In this document: positions 16,712 to 25,396 of the stretch, piece after piece
Layout: every line of letters begins with the position of its first letter
Numbering within the stretch: position 1 is the stretch's first letter
Assembly: GCA_016288005.1 (NCBI GenBank)
Contig: JAEEXY010000003.1
Coordinates: 1 to 64,000, forward strand
Length of the DNA stretch: 64,000 bases
Direction: 5' to 3'
Source: Lachnospiraceae bacterium
Lineage (GTDB): Bacteria > Bacillota > Clostridia > Lachnospirales > Lachnospiraceae
Program-made: the position numbers and the translations under genes
Notes under the pieces: model-generated
Database searches by the model: none
Told to the model about the DNA's origin: nothing
The model's input: only the letters and a program-made list of their open reading frames with translations

Positions 16712-17665
16712 ATGAATATCGCAATCTTGGGTGCAGGCGGGATCGCAGGCACCGTATCACGTACACTCGAACAAATGAAAGAGATCAACTGCTATGCGGT
16801 GGCTTCACGCGATCAGGCCAGAGCGGAAAGATTCGCCGCGGAGCACGGCTACGTGCGCGCATACGGCAGCTACGAAGAAATGCTCTCAGACCCCGCAGTG
16901 GAGCTGGTATACATCGCGACGCCCCATTCGCATCACTTTGAGCATATGAAGCTGTGCATAGAACACGGCAAACCCGCGCTCTGTGAAAAGGCCTTCTGTG
17001 AGACAGCTGAGCAGGCACGCGAGATCGCACGCCTCGCCCGTGAGAAAAAAGTCTATATTGCCGAGGCCATCTGGCCCCGCTACATGCCTTCACGCACTCT
17101 GATAAACGATGCCCTCGCGAGCGGGATAATAGGCAGGGTCTATACCCTGACCGCCAATCTGTCATATCCGATCTCGCACGTTGAGCGCATCATCAGGCCC
17201 GAGCTCGCAGGCGGTGCGCTGCTAGACATCGGCGTATACGGCATCAATTTCATGCTGATGCATTTCGGTGAGGACATCGAGCGCATCGAATCCTCGGTAA
17301 GATTTGCCGACACCGGCGTGGACAGCGATGAATCGATCACCGTTTTCTACCGTGACGGACGCATGGCCGTGCTCACGCACAGCATTTACCCGCGTTCCGA
17401 CCGCAAAGGCATATTCCACGGCGACAAGGGATACATGGTCGTGGAAAACATCAACAATCCGTCAGACATAAATATATACGACACAAACGACCGGCTGATC
17501 AGACACATAGAGATCCCGAAGCAGATCAGCGGCTACGAATACGAGTTCCTCGAGAGCATCGACTGCATCGAGCAGGGCCTCACCGAGAGCCGTTCGATGC
17601 CGCTTGATGAATCTGTAAAAATGATGGAACTGATGGACACCGTACGCAGAGGATGGGGCAAATAA
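16712..17665 (+). CDS. Gfo/Idh/MocA-family oxidoreductase
   Basis: A 317-aa NAD(P)-dependent sugar-type dehydrogenase. The N-terminal Rossmann fold has LGAGGIAGT (residues 6-14) and SRDQARAERFA. YIATPHSHH and CEKAF form the cofactor/catalytic region, with the usual EKP Lys kept as EKA. The sequence AEAIWPRYMPS resembles dimeric dihydrodiol dehydrogenases and 1,5-anhydrofructose reductases, so a sugar or cyclitol substrate is likely. The start at 16712 follows AGAGGAGG by about 6 nt; an upstream ATG at 16628 overlaps a promoter-like TAAAAT. It is followed at once by a strong terminator, so it is monocistronic. Confidence 0.88.
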   Translation: MNIAILGAGGIAGTVSRTLEQMKEINCYAVASRDQARAERFAAEHGYVRAYGSYEEMLSDPAVELVYIATPHSHHFEHMKLCIEHGKPALCEKAFCETAEQAREIARLAREKKVYIAEAIWPRYMPSRTLINDALASGIIGRVYTLTANLSYPISHVERIIRPELAGGALLDIGVYGINFMLMHFGEDIERIESSVRFADTGVDSDESITVFYRDGRMAVLTHSIYPRSDRKGIFHGDKGYMVVENINNPSDINIYDTNDRLIRHIEIPKQISGYEYEFLESIDCIEQGLTESRSMPLDESVKMMELMDTVRRGWGK

Positions 17666-17680
17666 GCTCCATCCTTTTTT
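17651..17680 (+). terminator. Rho-independent terminator of the oxidoreductase gene
   Basis: Stem GGATGGGGC/GCTCCATCC (17651-17659 with 17666-17674, one G-U pair), loop AAATAA, then six T. The stem includes the last codons of the gene. Confidence 0.85.
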
Positions 17681-17785
17681 AATGTGGTTTTAACCTTCCT
17701 TCAAAGACAGATTAATCTTTGCGCCGTAAACTGTGATCAAGACAAAACACGGAAATAAAGACTCAAAGAAACGGAGGGGCCGGAT

Positions 17786-18055
17786 ATGACGATGACAATA
17801 ATCACGATCTTCATAGGGCTTGGAGCATTTATAGATCTGTTTGAATATGCGATGAAAGAATCCTGGGGCGTGGCTCAGGTTGTAACATTCCTTGTTGCGC
17901 TGCCCTTCATCATCACACTGCTGGTGATAGCCGGCCTGAACATCCCGGCGATCACGTTCACCATCGGAGCGTGGATATTCGGAAGATTTACTATATTTAA
18001 GAAGAGCGAGCCTTCGGCAAAAAGAACCTTAAAGGATTGCGCAACGCATGATTAA
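17786..18055 (+). CDS. Small two-helix membrane protein, unknown function
   Basis: An 89-aa protein with two hydrophobic helices (about residues 3-20 and 28-68, the latter possibly split in two) and a charged C-terminal tail with KKSEPSAKRTLKD. The ribosome-binding site GGAGGGG lies 6-7 nt before the ATG. I do not recognise a family. It is transcribed in the same direction as the alarmone synthetase gene but a TATAAT box lies between them, so they are probably separate units. Confidence 0.65.
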   Translation: MTMTIITIFIGLGAFIDLFEYAMKESWGVAQVVTFLVALPFIITLLVIAGLNIPAITFTIGAWIFGRFTIFKKSEPSAKRTLKDCATHD

Positions 18056-18143
18056 TACGATCTTAACCGATTGTTTACCTTTTGTTAATCACCCTCCGTG
18101 TGAAAGCGTGTATAATAGATTCGGAAAGGGTGGTAGAAAAATA

Positions 18144-18902
18144 ATGACAGAAAAAGAACTGGACAACGAAATACAGGCTAGCCTTAAGAAGATAGAAAAC
18201 AGTCTTCCCGCGATCATGCCCCGTCTTTCGGAGGATATGATCCGGGATAATCTCATGTCGGACGAGTTTCTCGATTTCGTAAAAGTCAACATGCTCCCGA
18301 TCGAGCAGATGATGACTTTCTATCAGTGCGCGATCATGCAGGTCGAGACCAAGTTCAAGATACTCAACGAGCAGTTTTCCCTCAATCTGGACCGCAATCC
18401 CATAGAATCGATCAAATCCCGCGTTAAATCATACGAGAGCATCATGCGAAAGATCCGCCGCAAAAAGATCGGCCTCTCGGTAGAGGACATCGAGGGCGGC
18501 ATCCACGATATCGCCGGAGTACGCGTGGTATGTTCGTACATAGATGATATTTACCTGCTCGCGGACTGTCTGCTGCAGCAGGATGACGTAACGCTCGTCG
18601 AGCGCAAGGACTACATCAAGAATCCCAAGCCCAGCGGTTATCGCAGCCTGCACCTGATAGTGGAAGTGCCGATCTTCCTGCAGAATGAAAAGAAATCGGT
18701 AAAGGTTGAGGTCCAGCTGCGCACGATCGCCATGGATTTCTGGGCGAGCCTCGAGCACACGCTGCATTATAAACGCTCCGAAAAGGAGTTTTCGGGCTCC
18801 GAAGCGGAGGAACTGGCCGCAGAGCTGGCTGACTGCGCCGCCGAGATCTCGCGTCTGGACAGACGGATGCAGCAGATACGCGACCGCATCACAGAGCTGT
18901 AA
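18144..18902 (+). CDS. Small alarmone synthetase (RelQ/YjbM-like (p)ppGpp synthetase)
   Basis: A 252-aa single-domain GTP pyrophosphokinase. The RelA/SpoT synthetase core spans about residues 80-215, with RVVCSYIDDIY, KPSGYRSLHL and VEVQLRTIAMDFWASLEH. There is no HD hydrolase, TGS or ACT domain, which marks it as a small alarmone synthetase. It would make ppGpp, pppGpp or pGpp from ATP and GTP/GDP/GMP during stress, independently of the ribosome. The start at 18144 follows AAAGGGTGG; a TATAAT box (18111-18116) is just upstream. It is slightly longer than Bacillus YjbM because of its C-terminal coiled tail. Confidence 0.92.
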   Translation: MTEKELDNEIQASLKKIENSLPAIMPRLSEDMIRDNLMSDEFLDFVKVNMLPIEQMMTFYQCAIMQVETKFKILNEQFSLNLDRNPIESIKSRVKSYESIMRKIRRKKIGLSVEDIEGGIHDIAGVRVVCSYIDDIYLLADCLLQQDDVTLVERKDYIKNPKPSGYRSLHLIVEVPIFLQNEKKSVKVEVQLRTIAMDFWASLEHTLHYKRSEKEFSGSEAEELAAELADCAAEISRLDRRMQQIRDRITEL

Positions 18903-18924
18903 AACTTCATAACCCGATCATTAC

Positions 18925-18954
18925 GGGCGCTGCACTGCCGTGCGGCGCTCTTTT
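18925..18954 (+). terminator. Terminator of the alarmone synthetase gene
   Basis: Stem GCGCTGCA/TGCGGCGC (18927-18934 with 18941-18948, one G-U pair) followed by TCTTTT. Confidence 0.65.
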
Positions 18955-19357
18955 CCTGCTCTCCCGCAGCCTCAAGGGCGTTGATCTTTGACTCGGGGGC
19001 AGTTCATAACATACTGGTTATCATATTTTGTCATATTATGCATACGCATTTTGCTGTCAAACCCTCGCACTTTCAACCTTTCCGCTGTCTAAATTGCACA
19101 AACTTTATCGTTTTCGTGAATAATATTGCTTAATATTCGCATATATTTTACATTCCAATTTACATTTCCATTTACAAATCGCAATATTTGATTACCAAAA
19201 GACCATATCTGAAATGTGCCTCCATATCACAGGGACTATAATCAGTACATGTAGTACCGATAGATATCTCCAAGGCTTTACCATTAGCATCAGGGTTTTA
19301 CATCCCGCTTTCCGGGATGATCAACCATATATAAAAAGCAGGGAGGTTTACGAAAAA
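18955..19357 (+). other. Long leader/intergenic region before the secreted esterase
   Basis: About 400 bp without a gene. The first half is unremarkable and A+T-rich. A TATAAT box at 19237-19242 could start a leader of about 108 nt, in which CATCCCG (19301-19307) pairs with CGGGATG (19313-19319). I could not match this leader to a known riboswitch. Confidence 0.4.
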
Positions 19358-22300
19358 GTGAAGAAACAGTTTCTAACAAAAGCACTGGCCGTCATACTGG
19401 CGGCAGTCATGCTTATCGGTATGCTGCCCGACAGTGCCCCGGTCAGCGTATCGGCCGCAGAAAAGCCGGGCACACCCAAACTGAGTGTGAAAGTATCAAA
19501 AGACGGTTCTACCGCCATTATCACGATCGGCAAGACCAAGAACGCCGAGGGCTACAGGATCTATGTCAAAGAGCCCGGCTCAAAGAAGTATGTTAAGAAT
19601 TCCACCTGGAAGCAGGACGGAACAAGCAAGAGAACATACCGTATAAAGGGCCTCGGTGTGGGAGAGTCTTCCATCAGGGTCAAAGCCTTCTCAAAAGACG
19701 GCAAGAAAACCATATGGAGCAATTACAGCAATGTCGTTAAGGCATCCGTGAGCAACGCGGAAGCTCCCCGCGGTTATTTCCCTTATCCGGACCAGCTCGA
19801 GATCCTGCCCGAGAACCCTTCTCTTCCGGATCTGTTCAAATTCTTTGACGCTTCCGCGGATCCCAACGGCAACGGCCGTGTGGACACCGCAGATGAGTGG
19901 GACGCGCGTGCCGCAGAAATTCGCGACATGGCGCAGTACTATCTCTACGGAAGCCGTCTCGATCCTTTAAAGAGCGACACAACAGTAACCGCAGTTAAGG
20001 AAAACTACGAATATCAGTGGGCCGCAGGCGTTATGAACGGCGCACCGAGCATGTTCGGATACAATGCGCTGCCCAATCTTCCCGAAGGCGCCGTAACCTA
20101 TACTCCCATGGATTTCAGCCGCTGGGGCATGGGTATGTTCTATTCCAATATTGCTCCCGCCGACGGGTTCGTATATCACGGTGACGGCTATGATATGGCC
20201 GGCGATCTTGCGGACTGGAAAGACGGCGATACCTGGGCGCAGCATACCGATGCGGTTTCCAAGGTCACACTTCCCACGGTTACCGTTGAGATGCTGATCA
20301 GGGATACGAATCCCGAAAATGCGGCTTACGTTTCAGAGGCCGCAAAAGACGGCGTAACCTTCTCGTTCAACGTCCGTTTCCCCGAAAAGGCACCCACAGT
20401 CGACGGCAAGCTGCGTGATACCAAGGCCAGCCGCAACGGCGCAGGATACCCTCTCGTAGTTGCGATCAGCGGTCTTACCGAGCAGCAGATCACTACCCTG
20501 AACAACAACGGATACGCTTATATCCAGGTAAACGACACCGCAGACCCTGACAACGGACAGGTCAGCGTATATGAAAAGCTCTACCCTCCGAAGGATATCG
20601 TTGTTCACAACGACAACACCACCGAGAATGACTACATGACAGACAGCGGCGACCTGATGCACTCGGGCTGGATAGCCAGCCGCGCGATGGACGCCATCGA
20701 GAACTACATGAAGCTGTCCGACAAAGAAAAGCAGGCTCTGAACAAGAACGTGCAGATCCCCGATATCGATGTTTATTCATCCGCAGTTACAGGATGCTCC
20801 AACAACGGTAAGCGTGCCCTGATGGCAGCCCTGTACGATACAGGTGACAACGGCGGCACACGTTTTGACATCGTGGCTCCGGATGATTCGGGCGCTGCAG
20901 GAACAACAGGTTTCCGCTATATGACCGAAGGCCAGCTGTTCAGCTATGAGCCTCCCGTTCAGAACAAGAACGGCGCGGTTGAAGTTCACGATTTTGCTTA
21001 CGGTCTCAACGAGACCATCCAGAGAGCGGTTCAGAACACAGGCGAGGACCAGTGGTTCAGCGATCGCGCGCAGATCCTTACCGTAAGGCCCGATGTAGCG
21101 GACAATATGCCTTTCGATTCGCATTCGATCCTTGCATCATTCGCCACTGCAAAGGAAGAGCGCTATCTGCTCACCTGGACCGGCGAAGCCCAGGACGGAT
21201 GGAGCAACCATCCCGACACCATTCTCAATATGCTTGCCGCAAAAGAAGCATTTGAGCTGATCGGTCAGGGCGGCAACGTTATGGCAATAGCACGTGACCA
21301 GGCTCACGCCAACCAGGACCGCGACCTGCCCGAGTTAATGGCAGTCATGGCTCATCTGTATTACGGCGTTGACAAGTTCGTCCGCAAGTATCACAAGGAG
21401 CTTACCACCGCCAACGGCATCAACGCCATCGACGGAAACGGAACCATCCTTCCTACCAAGGTATTCGATTCCGCGGCCGAAATGACCAGATATCCTTATT
21501 ACCTCTCTTCGGCAATGATCAAGTGGTCACGTCCCGGAAAGCACATTCTCTGGACCGATCAGAACAATGTTACCGAAGGCGTTCCGATGACCTTTGAGTT
21601 CCATACGGACGCGGACAGAGTAACCCTGACCATCCCGACCGGAAAGACACTCAGCGCCGAGGCAAAGAACGGCATCGCTTCGATCTCGATCACTGCGGAT
21701 CAGGCTATGGCCGGACGTTACAGCGCTATCGCCGAGGGAAACAAGGATTCCCGCACCATCGAGATCTGCGGCTGGACGATCAAGGATGCGCTCCGCCATT
21801 CCATCGCCGACAACAGCGCTCTTGGACACGACGCAGGCTCAGGCATCTGCTTCACCACAAAGCTTGCCAACTACGACGATCCTTCGGATCCGGTTCTGCT
21901 CTATTTAAACGGCGAGCAGCTGCCGACCGACATCTACGATTACGACAACAAGATCACTCTCAAGGACGGCACCGTTGTGCCTCAGAGCGGCTATCTGCAG
22001 CCCTTCGGAGCTACGCTCACTCTGTACGACGGCACCATGGGCTACAACGTTCCCATGGGCGACAAGGTCGTTTACAGCATGCGCAACGCAAAGATCGAAG
22101 CACTCCAGGGCTATGTGATCGCCATGGATGTTGAGTTCGAGAAATACGAGCCTTCCGCAGGCCGCCAGCGCTTCAAGACCACCTACAACACACTCAGCAC
22201 CCAGACTCCCGTTTGGGAGCCCGAGCTGCGCCAGAACACTCCCGCCGCGGGTCTGCCTAAGGATGAGGACCGCTGGCCGATCCTCGGAAACTGGGTATAT

Positions 22301-22633
22301 GATTACGACGAGAACGGCAAATTAAAAGCCAAGGAAGACATCAGACCCGAACGCACCGCAGTGACCGAGAGCGCTTACAGTGCAAAGATGCGTGTTGTAA
22401 GAGCGACCGAAAACGGCTGCGTGATCAAGTTCAATCAGTCCGTGAGCAAGAACGACTTCGCTCTGGCAGTCAATACCGGCTTCACCTACTTCTGGAACAA
22501 AAAGGGCACCGAAGTAAGCATTACCTACGATGCTCCCACAAAGGATACGGTAAGCATGTTCGTATTCCGTTCCGTAGATAAGAACGGCAATATGATCGGA
22601 GGCCCCGTACATCTCGAGGCTACAGCAAAATAA
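19358..22633 (+). CDS. Secreted CE15-like (glucuronoyl) esterase with fibronectin-type domain
   Basis: A 1091-aa secreted protein. I choose the GTG at 19358, after GGGAGG, because it begins a classic signal peptide (KKQ then a hydrophobic stretch, cleavage near VSVSA-AEK at about 33). Residues 36-125 look like a fibronectin type III domain. The central part is CE15-like: GCSNNGKRA with nucleophile Ser481, MPFDSH, and a late His in DQAHANQDRD. CE15 enzymes cleave esters between glucuronoyl side chains of xylan and lignin alcohols. The C-terminal 350 or so residues are unassigned; no sortase signal is seen. Similarity to characterised CE15 is partial, so the substrate is an inference. Confidence 0.8.
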   Translation: MKKQFLTKALAVILAAVMLIGMLPDSAPVSVSAAEKPGTPKLSVKVSKDGSTAIITIGKTKNAEGYRIYVKEPGSKKYVKNSTWKQDGTSKRTYRIKGLGVGESSIRVKAFSKDGKKTIWSNYSNVVKASVSNAEAPRGYFPYPDQLEILPENPSLPDLFKFFDASADPNGNGRVDTADEWDARAAEIRDMAQYYLYGSRLDPLKSDTTVTAVKENYEYQWAAGVMNGAPSMFGYNALPNLPEGAVTYTPMDFSRWGMGMFYSNIAPADGFVYHGDGYDMAGDLADWKDGDTWAQHTDAVSKVTLPTVTVEMLIRDTNPENAAYVSEAAKDGVTFSFNVRFPEKAPTVDGKLRDTKASRNGAGYPLVVAISGLTEQQITTLNNNGYAYIQVNDTADPDNGQVSVYEKLYPPKDIVVHNDNTTENDYMTDSGDLMHSGWIASRAMDAIENYMKLSDKEKQALNKNVQIPDIDVYSSAVTGCSNNGKRALMAALYDTGDNGGTRFDIVAPDDSGAAGTTGFRYMTEGQLFSYEPPVQNKNGAVEVHDFAYGLNETIQRAVQNTGEDQWFSDRAQILTVRPDVADNMPFDSHSILASFATAKEERYLLTWTGEAQDGWSNHPDTILNMLAAKEAFELIGQGGNVMAIARDQAHANQDRDLPELMAVMAHLYYGVDKFVRKYHKELTTANGINAIDGNGTILPTKVFDSAAEMTRYPYYLSSAMIKWSRPGKHILWTDQNNVTEGVPMTFEFHTDADRVTLTIPTGKTLSAEAKNGIASISITADQAMAGRYSAIAEGNKDSRTIEICGWTIKDALRHSIADNSALGHDAGSGICFTTKLANYDDPSDPVLLYLNGEQLPTDIYDYDNKITLKDGTVVPQSGYLQPFGATLTLYDGTMGYNVPMGDKVVYSMRNAKIEALQGYVIAMDVEFEKYEPSAGRQRFKTTYNTLSTQTPVWEPELRQNTPAAGLPKDEDRWPILGNWVYDYDENGKLKAKEDIRPERTAVTESAYSAKMRVVRATENGCVIKFNQSVSKNDFALAVNTGFTYFWNKKGTEVSITYDAPTKDTVSMFVFRSVDKNGNMIGGPVHLEATAK

Positions 22634-22661
22634 CCCATAAGGTCCTTCCGTAGACAGAATA

Positions 22662-22701
22662 AGCGCGGCCCTTCGTGTTCATTGCACGTAAGGGCCGCGC
22701 T
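22662..22701. terminator. Long hairpin after the secreted esterase gene
   Basis: A 12-bp stem AGCGCGGCCCTT (22662-22673) with its complement (22690-22701) plus an inner CGTG/CACG. No good T-run follows, so it may be a weak bidirectional terminator or an RNA-stabilising hairpin. Confidence 0.5.
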
Positions 22702-22805
22702 GCATATTTACTGCCGCGGCGGATATCAGTTTACGATCCGGAATTCCAACGGATGATATTTTTTCCGTATGTTTCTGTTTTGGTAACCGCCATCTTAATT
22801 ATTTC

Positions 22806-23147
22806 CTATCCTCTCCGCGCGTCTCTTAAGGGCTTGTCCCATTTGACTTTGCCTCCTGCCCCGGCCGCGACGGCATCGATCGTCTCACGGAAAGATTCCA
22901 GAAAGGCCTGCTCTTTTTTCTTCGATCTGCGCCCCTTGCCCTCGTAAAGAACCTTTTCAAAGTACGCGTCATACGAAACGGCGTAGTCTTCATCGTCCCT
23001 GTGCGGAAAGAAATTGACTGCCGCGGTATACCTGATTTGCCCCGCTTCGGAATCCGAAACCAGCATTACCAGCGCGGCCTTGCGTTTAACTCCGTTAAAA
23101 GTTCCCTGTGCTTCAAAATACTGCTCATATACGTTGACAGTAGCCAT
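22806..23147 (-). CDS. 113-aa protein of unknown function in macro-domain operon
   Basis: A small soluble protein beginning MATVNVYEQYFEAQGTFNG, with predicted alternating beta strands in the first 75 residues and a basic stretch GRRSKKKEQ near residue 75. I do not recognise the family. The start at 23147 lies after AAGGGAG and 1 bp past the stop codon of the macro-domain gene, so it is translationally coupled to it. A longer reading from 23216 lacks a ribosome-binding site. A role linked to the macro-domain protein is likely from the coupling only. Confidence 0.7.
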   Translation of the reverse strand: MATVNVYEQYFEAQGTFNGVKRKAALVMLVSDSEAGQIRYTAAVNFFPHRDDEDYAVSYDAYFEKVLYEGKGRRSKKKEQAFLESFRETIDAVAAGAGGKVKWDKPLRDARRG

Positions 23148-23148
23148 G

Positions 23149-24090
23149 TCATTCTCCCTTCTTCGCCTTTTTAATGCTGTCCGCAGTCTCCTCGATCCAC
23201 TCCGTGTAATAATCAAAAGGCTGTTTGATCATGTAGTCGAGAAGCTTATTTAAGCGCTCGCAGTCCGCTTCTGCGCCTTCACTCACATACTGTTCGGGAT
23301 CGCGGTTCACAGTCACTTTGTGAGTATATCCGTCGGAAAGTTCTGCGATGTATATGCAGAATCCGGTCCAGCTCCTGTGGATGTAGAGCGTATCGCCTTC
23401 CATATACCAGAACCACTTGTCCTCCATGGCTTCTGGTATGTGGCCTTTTCTGAGCGCCATCATCTCTTTCTTTGAAAATGCCCTCTTCAGGATAAACGCG
23501 TCCCGGGCGTCGGGCATATCGACATTCTTCCAGTCCGAACGCTTAACCGCGGCACCGTCCGTCCCGGCATCATGTGCGCTCATCCCGTCCAACACCGATT
23601 TTCCGCACTCGATTATCTCATCGCTGAGGATCGCGAAAACGATCCTGATATCATAGTCCGGGTTCTCATTTAAAAAATCCGTGCACGCTTTGATCGCCTC
23701 CTGCCAGGCGCCTTCCACCGGGTATCCGAATATTCCCGCGGAGATCAGAGGAAATCCGATCGAGAGGCACTCATGGTCTCTCGCCAGCTCCAGCGATCTC
23801 TTATACGCTCCGTACAACAGCTCAGCCTCGCGATGACGGCCGTCGCTATATCTCGGTCCCACCGCGTGGATGATATATTTTGCGAGCCTGAATCCGGGCG
23901 TGATGACCGCCGACCCGGTATCACAGTGCCCGATCCGTCCGCACGCCTCTTCGAGCTGCGCATGCCCCGCCGCAGCAAAGATCGCCCCGCAGACGCCCGC
24001 GCCTGCCCACAGGCCTTCATTCGCCGCGTTGACCACAGCGTCGGTCCCCAAGTCCGTGATGCTCGCCTTTCTGATCTCCAATGTACTCAT
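23149..24090 (-). CDS. Macro-domain protein (ADP-ribose binding/hydrolysing) with C-terminal extension
   Basis: A 313-aa protein. Residues 1-170 are a macro domain of the MacroD-like type: VVNAANEGLWAGAGVCGAIF supplies the ADP-ribose Asn and glycine loop, and SAGIFGYP the second loop. Such domains remove ADP-ribose from proteins or process O-acetyl-ADP-ribose. Residues about 190-313 form a second domain with EDKWFWYMEGDTLYIHRSW and DYYTEWIEETAD. I recall similar stand-alone sequences in Clostridia but not a function. It is the first gene of a two-gene operon, divergent from the cytoplasmic CE15-like esterase. Confidence 0.85.
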   Translation of the reverse strand: MSTLEIRKASITDLGTDAVVNAANEGLWAGAGVCGAIFAAAGHAQLEEACGRIGHCDTGSAVITPGFRLAKYIIHAVGPRYSDGRHREAELLYGAYKRSLELARDHECLSIGFPLISAGIFGYPVEGAWQEAIKACTDFLNENPDYDIRIVFAILSDEIIECGKSVLDGMSAHDAGTDGAAVKRSDWKNVDMPDARDAFILKRAFSKKEMMALRKGHIPEAMEDKWFWYMEGDTLYIHRSWTGFCIYIAELSDGYTHKVTVNRDPEQYVSEGAEADCERLNKLLDYMIKQPFDYYTEWIEETADSIKKAKKGE

Positions 24091-24219
24091 AGCCGCCTCC
24101 TGCTCACACTCTCTGCAATAAGGTTAACAATATTCGTGTTACTATGCAAGATTTATGCTACTATCACCCCTCGCTCTTATAGTATAATATTTCCACAATG
24201 ATCTAACAAGGAGGCTGCT

Positions 24220-25323
24220 ATGTCCGGATTAAAACCTTTCGATTTTTATCAGAAAAATGTGTACGGCGTCTGGCGCGAGGGCGAAGACATCACGTACGAG
24301 ATCCTCGGCGAGGAGCCCGCTGCGGCACCATCGGAGGATAAGCCGTTTAATCCTTTTGCGGTCACAGGCGGGATCATCGTAAAGATTACCGCGGCATCAG
24401 GTTCGCGAAAGACCGCGTTTGATGTGCACGCCTATCTGCCTGAGGCAGAGGATGTGAAACGGTATCCCAACGGCTCTCCGTTTATCATATGCTTTCACCC
24501 TATTATGCCAGCGGACTTCGCGTTAAAACACGGCTATGCGCTGCTCGTCATGGAGAGCACAAAGATCGCCTCAGACAACACCGCTCACCGCGGCGCCTTC
24601 TACGATCTGTATCCTTACGGGGTCAAAAATGAAGAGCAGACCGGTGTCCTGATGGCATGGGCGTGGGGCGCATCGAAGATCCTCGATGCCGTGCACGGCG
24701 GGCTGGGCCGTGAGTTCGGGCTCGATCCCGATGCTTCGATGGTGACCGGCGTGTCACGATGGGGCAAGGCTGCGGCTGTCTGCGGCGCGTTTGACACAAG
24801 ATTCCGCATGACGATACCCGTCTGCTCCGGTGCGGGCGGACTGGCGCTGTACAGTGTTGTCTCCGAGGGCAGGACCTACGATTTTTCAAAGGCGGGCGGC
24901 CCTGCGGCATACACCTACGGCCAGAACGAGCCCCTGAGCTGCCTGCAGTCCGATGCCGAGCGCGGATGGTTCAACGATAATTTCCTGCAATACAAAAAAC
25001 CGTCCGATATACCGATGGATCAGGAGAATCTAGTGCTGATGGCCATGGATCCGGACAGGTATTATTTTGTAATAGCCGCCTATACGAAAGAGGACTGGGT
25101 AAATGCCCCGGCCATGTGGGAATGTTACAAAAGGGCGGATGACGCCTATACACAGGCAGGACTTTCGGACCGGCTGGCGGTGCATTTCCATCTCGAGGGC
25201 CACGCCGTTATCGAAGAGGATATGGACCTTATCATCCGTTATTTCGATCATATGTATTACGGATGGGATACCGGCATAGGGCCGGACGACTTAAAGACCA
25301 CACTGTTTGCGGATCAGCAGTAG
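24220..25323 (+). CDS. Cytoplasmic CE15-like esterase
   Basis: A 367-aa alpha/beta-hydrolase without signal peptide, starting after AAGGAGG. The CE15 signature is clear: VTGVSRWGKAAAVCGAFD with nucleophile Ser179, then PVCSGAGGLALY, and the catalytic His328 in LEGHAV. The match to glucuronoyl esterases is stronger than for the secreted homologue. Lack of a signal peptide suggests action on short imported oligosaccharides carrying esterified uronic acids. A TATAAT box at 24183-24188 may serve as promoter. The monocistronic gene is followed by the 20-bp repeat at 25332 and a shared terminator. Confidence 0.83.
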   Translation: MSGLKPFDFYQKNVYGVWREGEDITYEILGEEPAAAPSEDKPFNPFAVTGGIIVKITAASGSRKTAFDVHAYLPEAEDVKRYPNGSPFIICFHPIMPADFALKHGYALLVMESTKIASDNTAHRGAFYDLYPYGVKNEEQTGVLMAWAWGASKILDAVHGGLGREFGLDPDASMVTGVSRWGKAAAVCGAFDTRFRMTIPVCSGAGGLALYSVVSEGRTYDFSKAGGPAAYTYGQNEPLSCLQSDAERGWFNDNFLQYKKPSDIPMDQENLVLMAMDPDRYYFVIAAYTKEDWVNAPAMWECYKRADDAYTQAGLSDRLAVHFHLEGHAVIEEDMDLIIRYFDHMYYGWDTGIGPDDLKTTLFADQQ

Positions 25324-25331
25324 TCCCGCAA

Positions 25332-25351
25332 AAAAGGTGCCTGTCACCATA
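25332..25351. repeat. 20-bp dispersed repeat, copy 1
   Basis: AAAAGGTGCCTGTCACCATA; identical to 40022-40041. The GGTGCCTGTCACC core is partly palindromic and resembles motifs found with REP-associated tyrosine transposases. It lies directly after a gene end. Confidence 0.75.
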
Positions 25352-25356
25352 GCATT

Positions 25357-25387
25357 TAAAAAGCCGGGAACATGTCCCCGGCTTTAA
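25357..25387 (-). terminator. Terminator of the chemoreceptor/binding-protein operon
   Basis: Stem AAAGCCGGG/CCCGGCTTT (25360-25368 with 25377-25385), followed on the minus strand by TTTTTAAAT. It can probably also stop transcription from the plus strand. Confidence 0.8.
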
Positions 25388-25396
25388 GTTTGCCTG

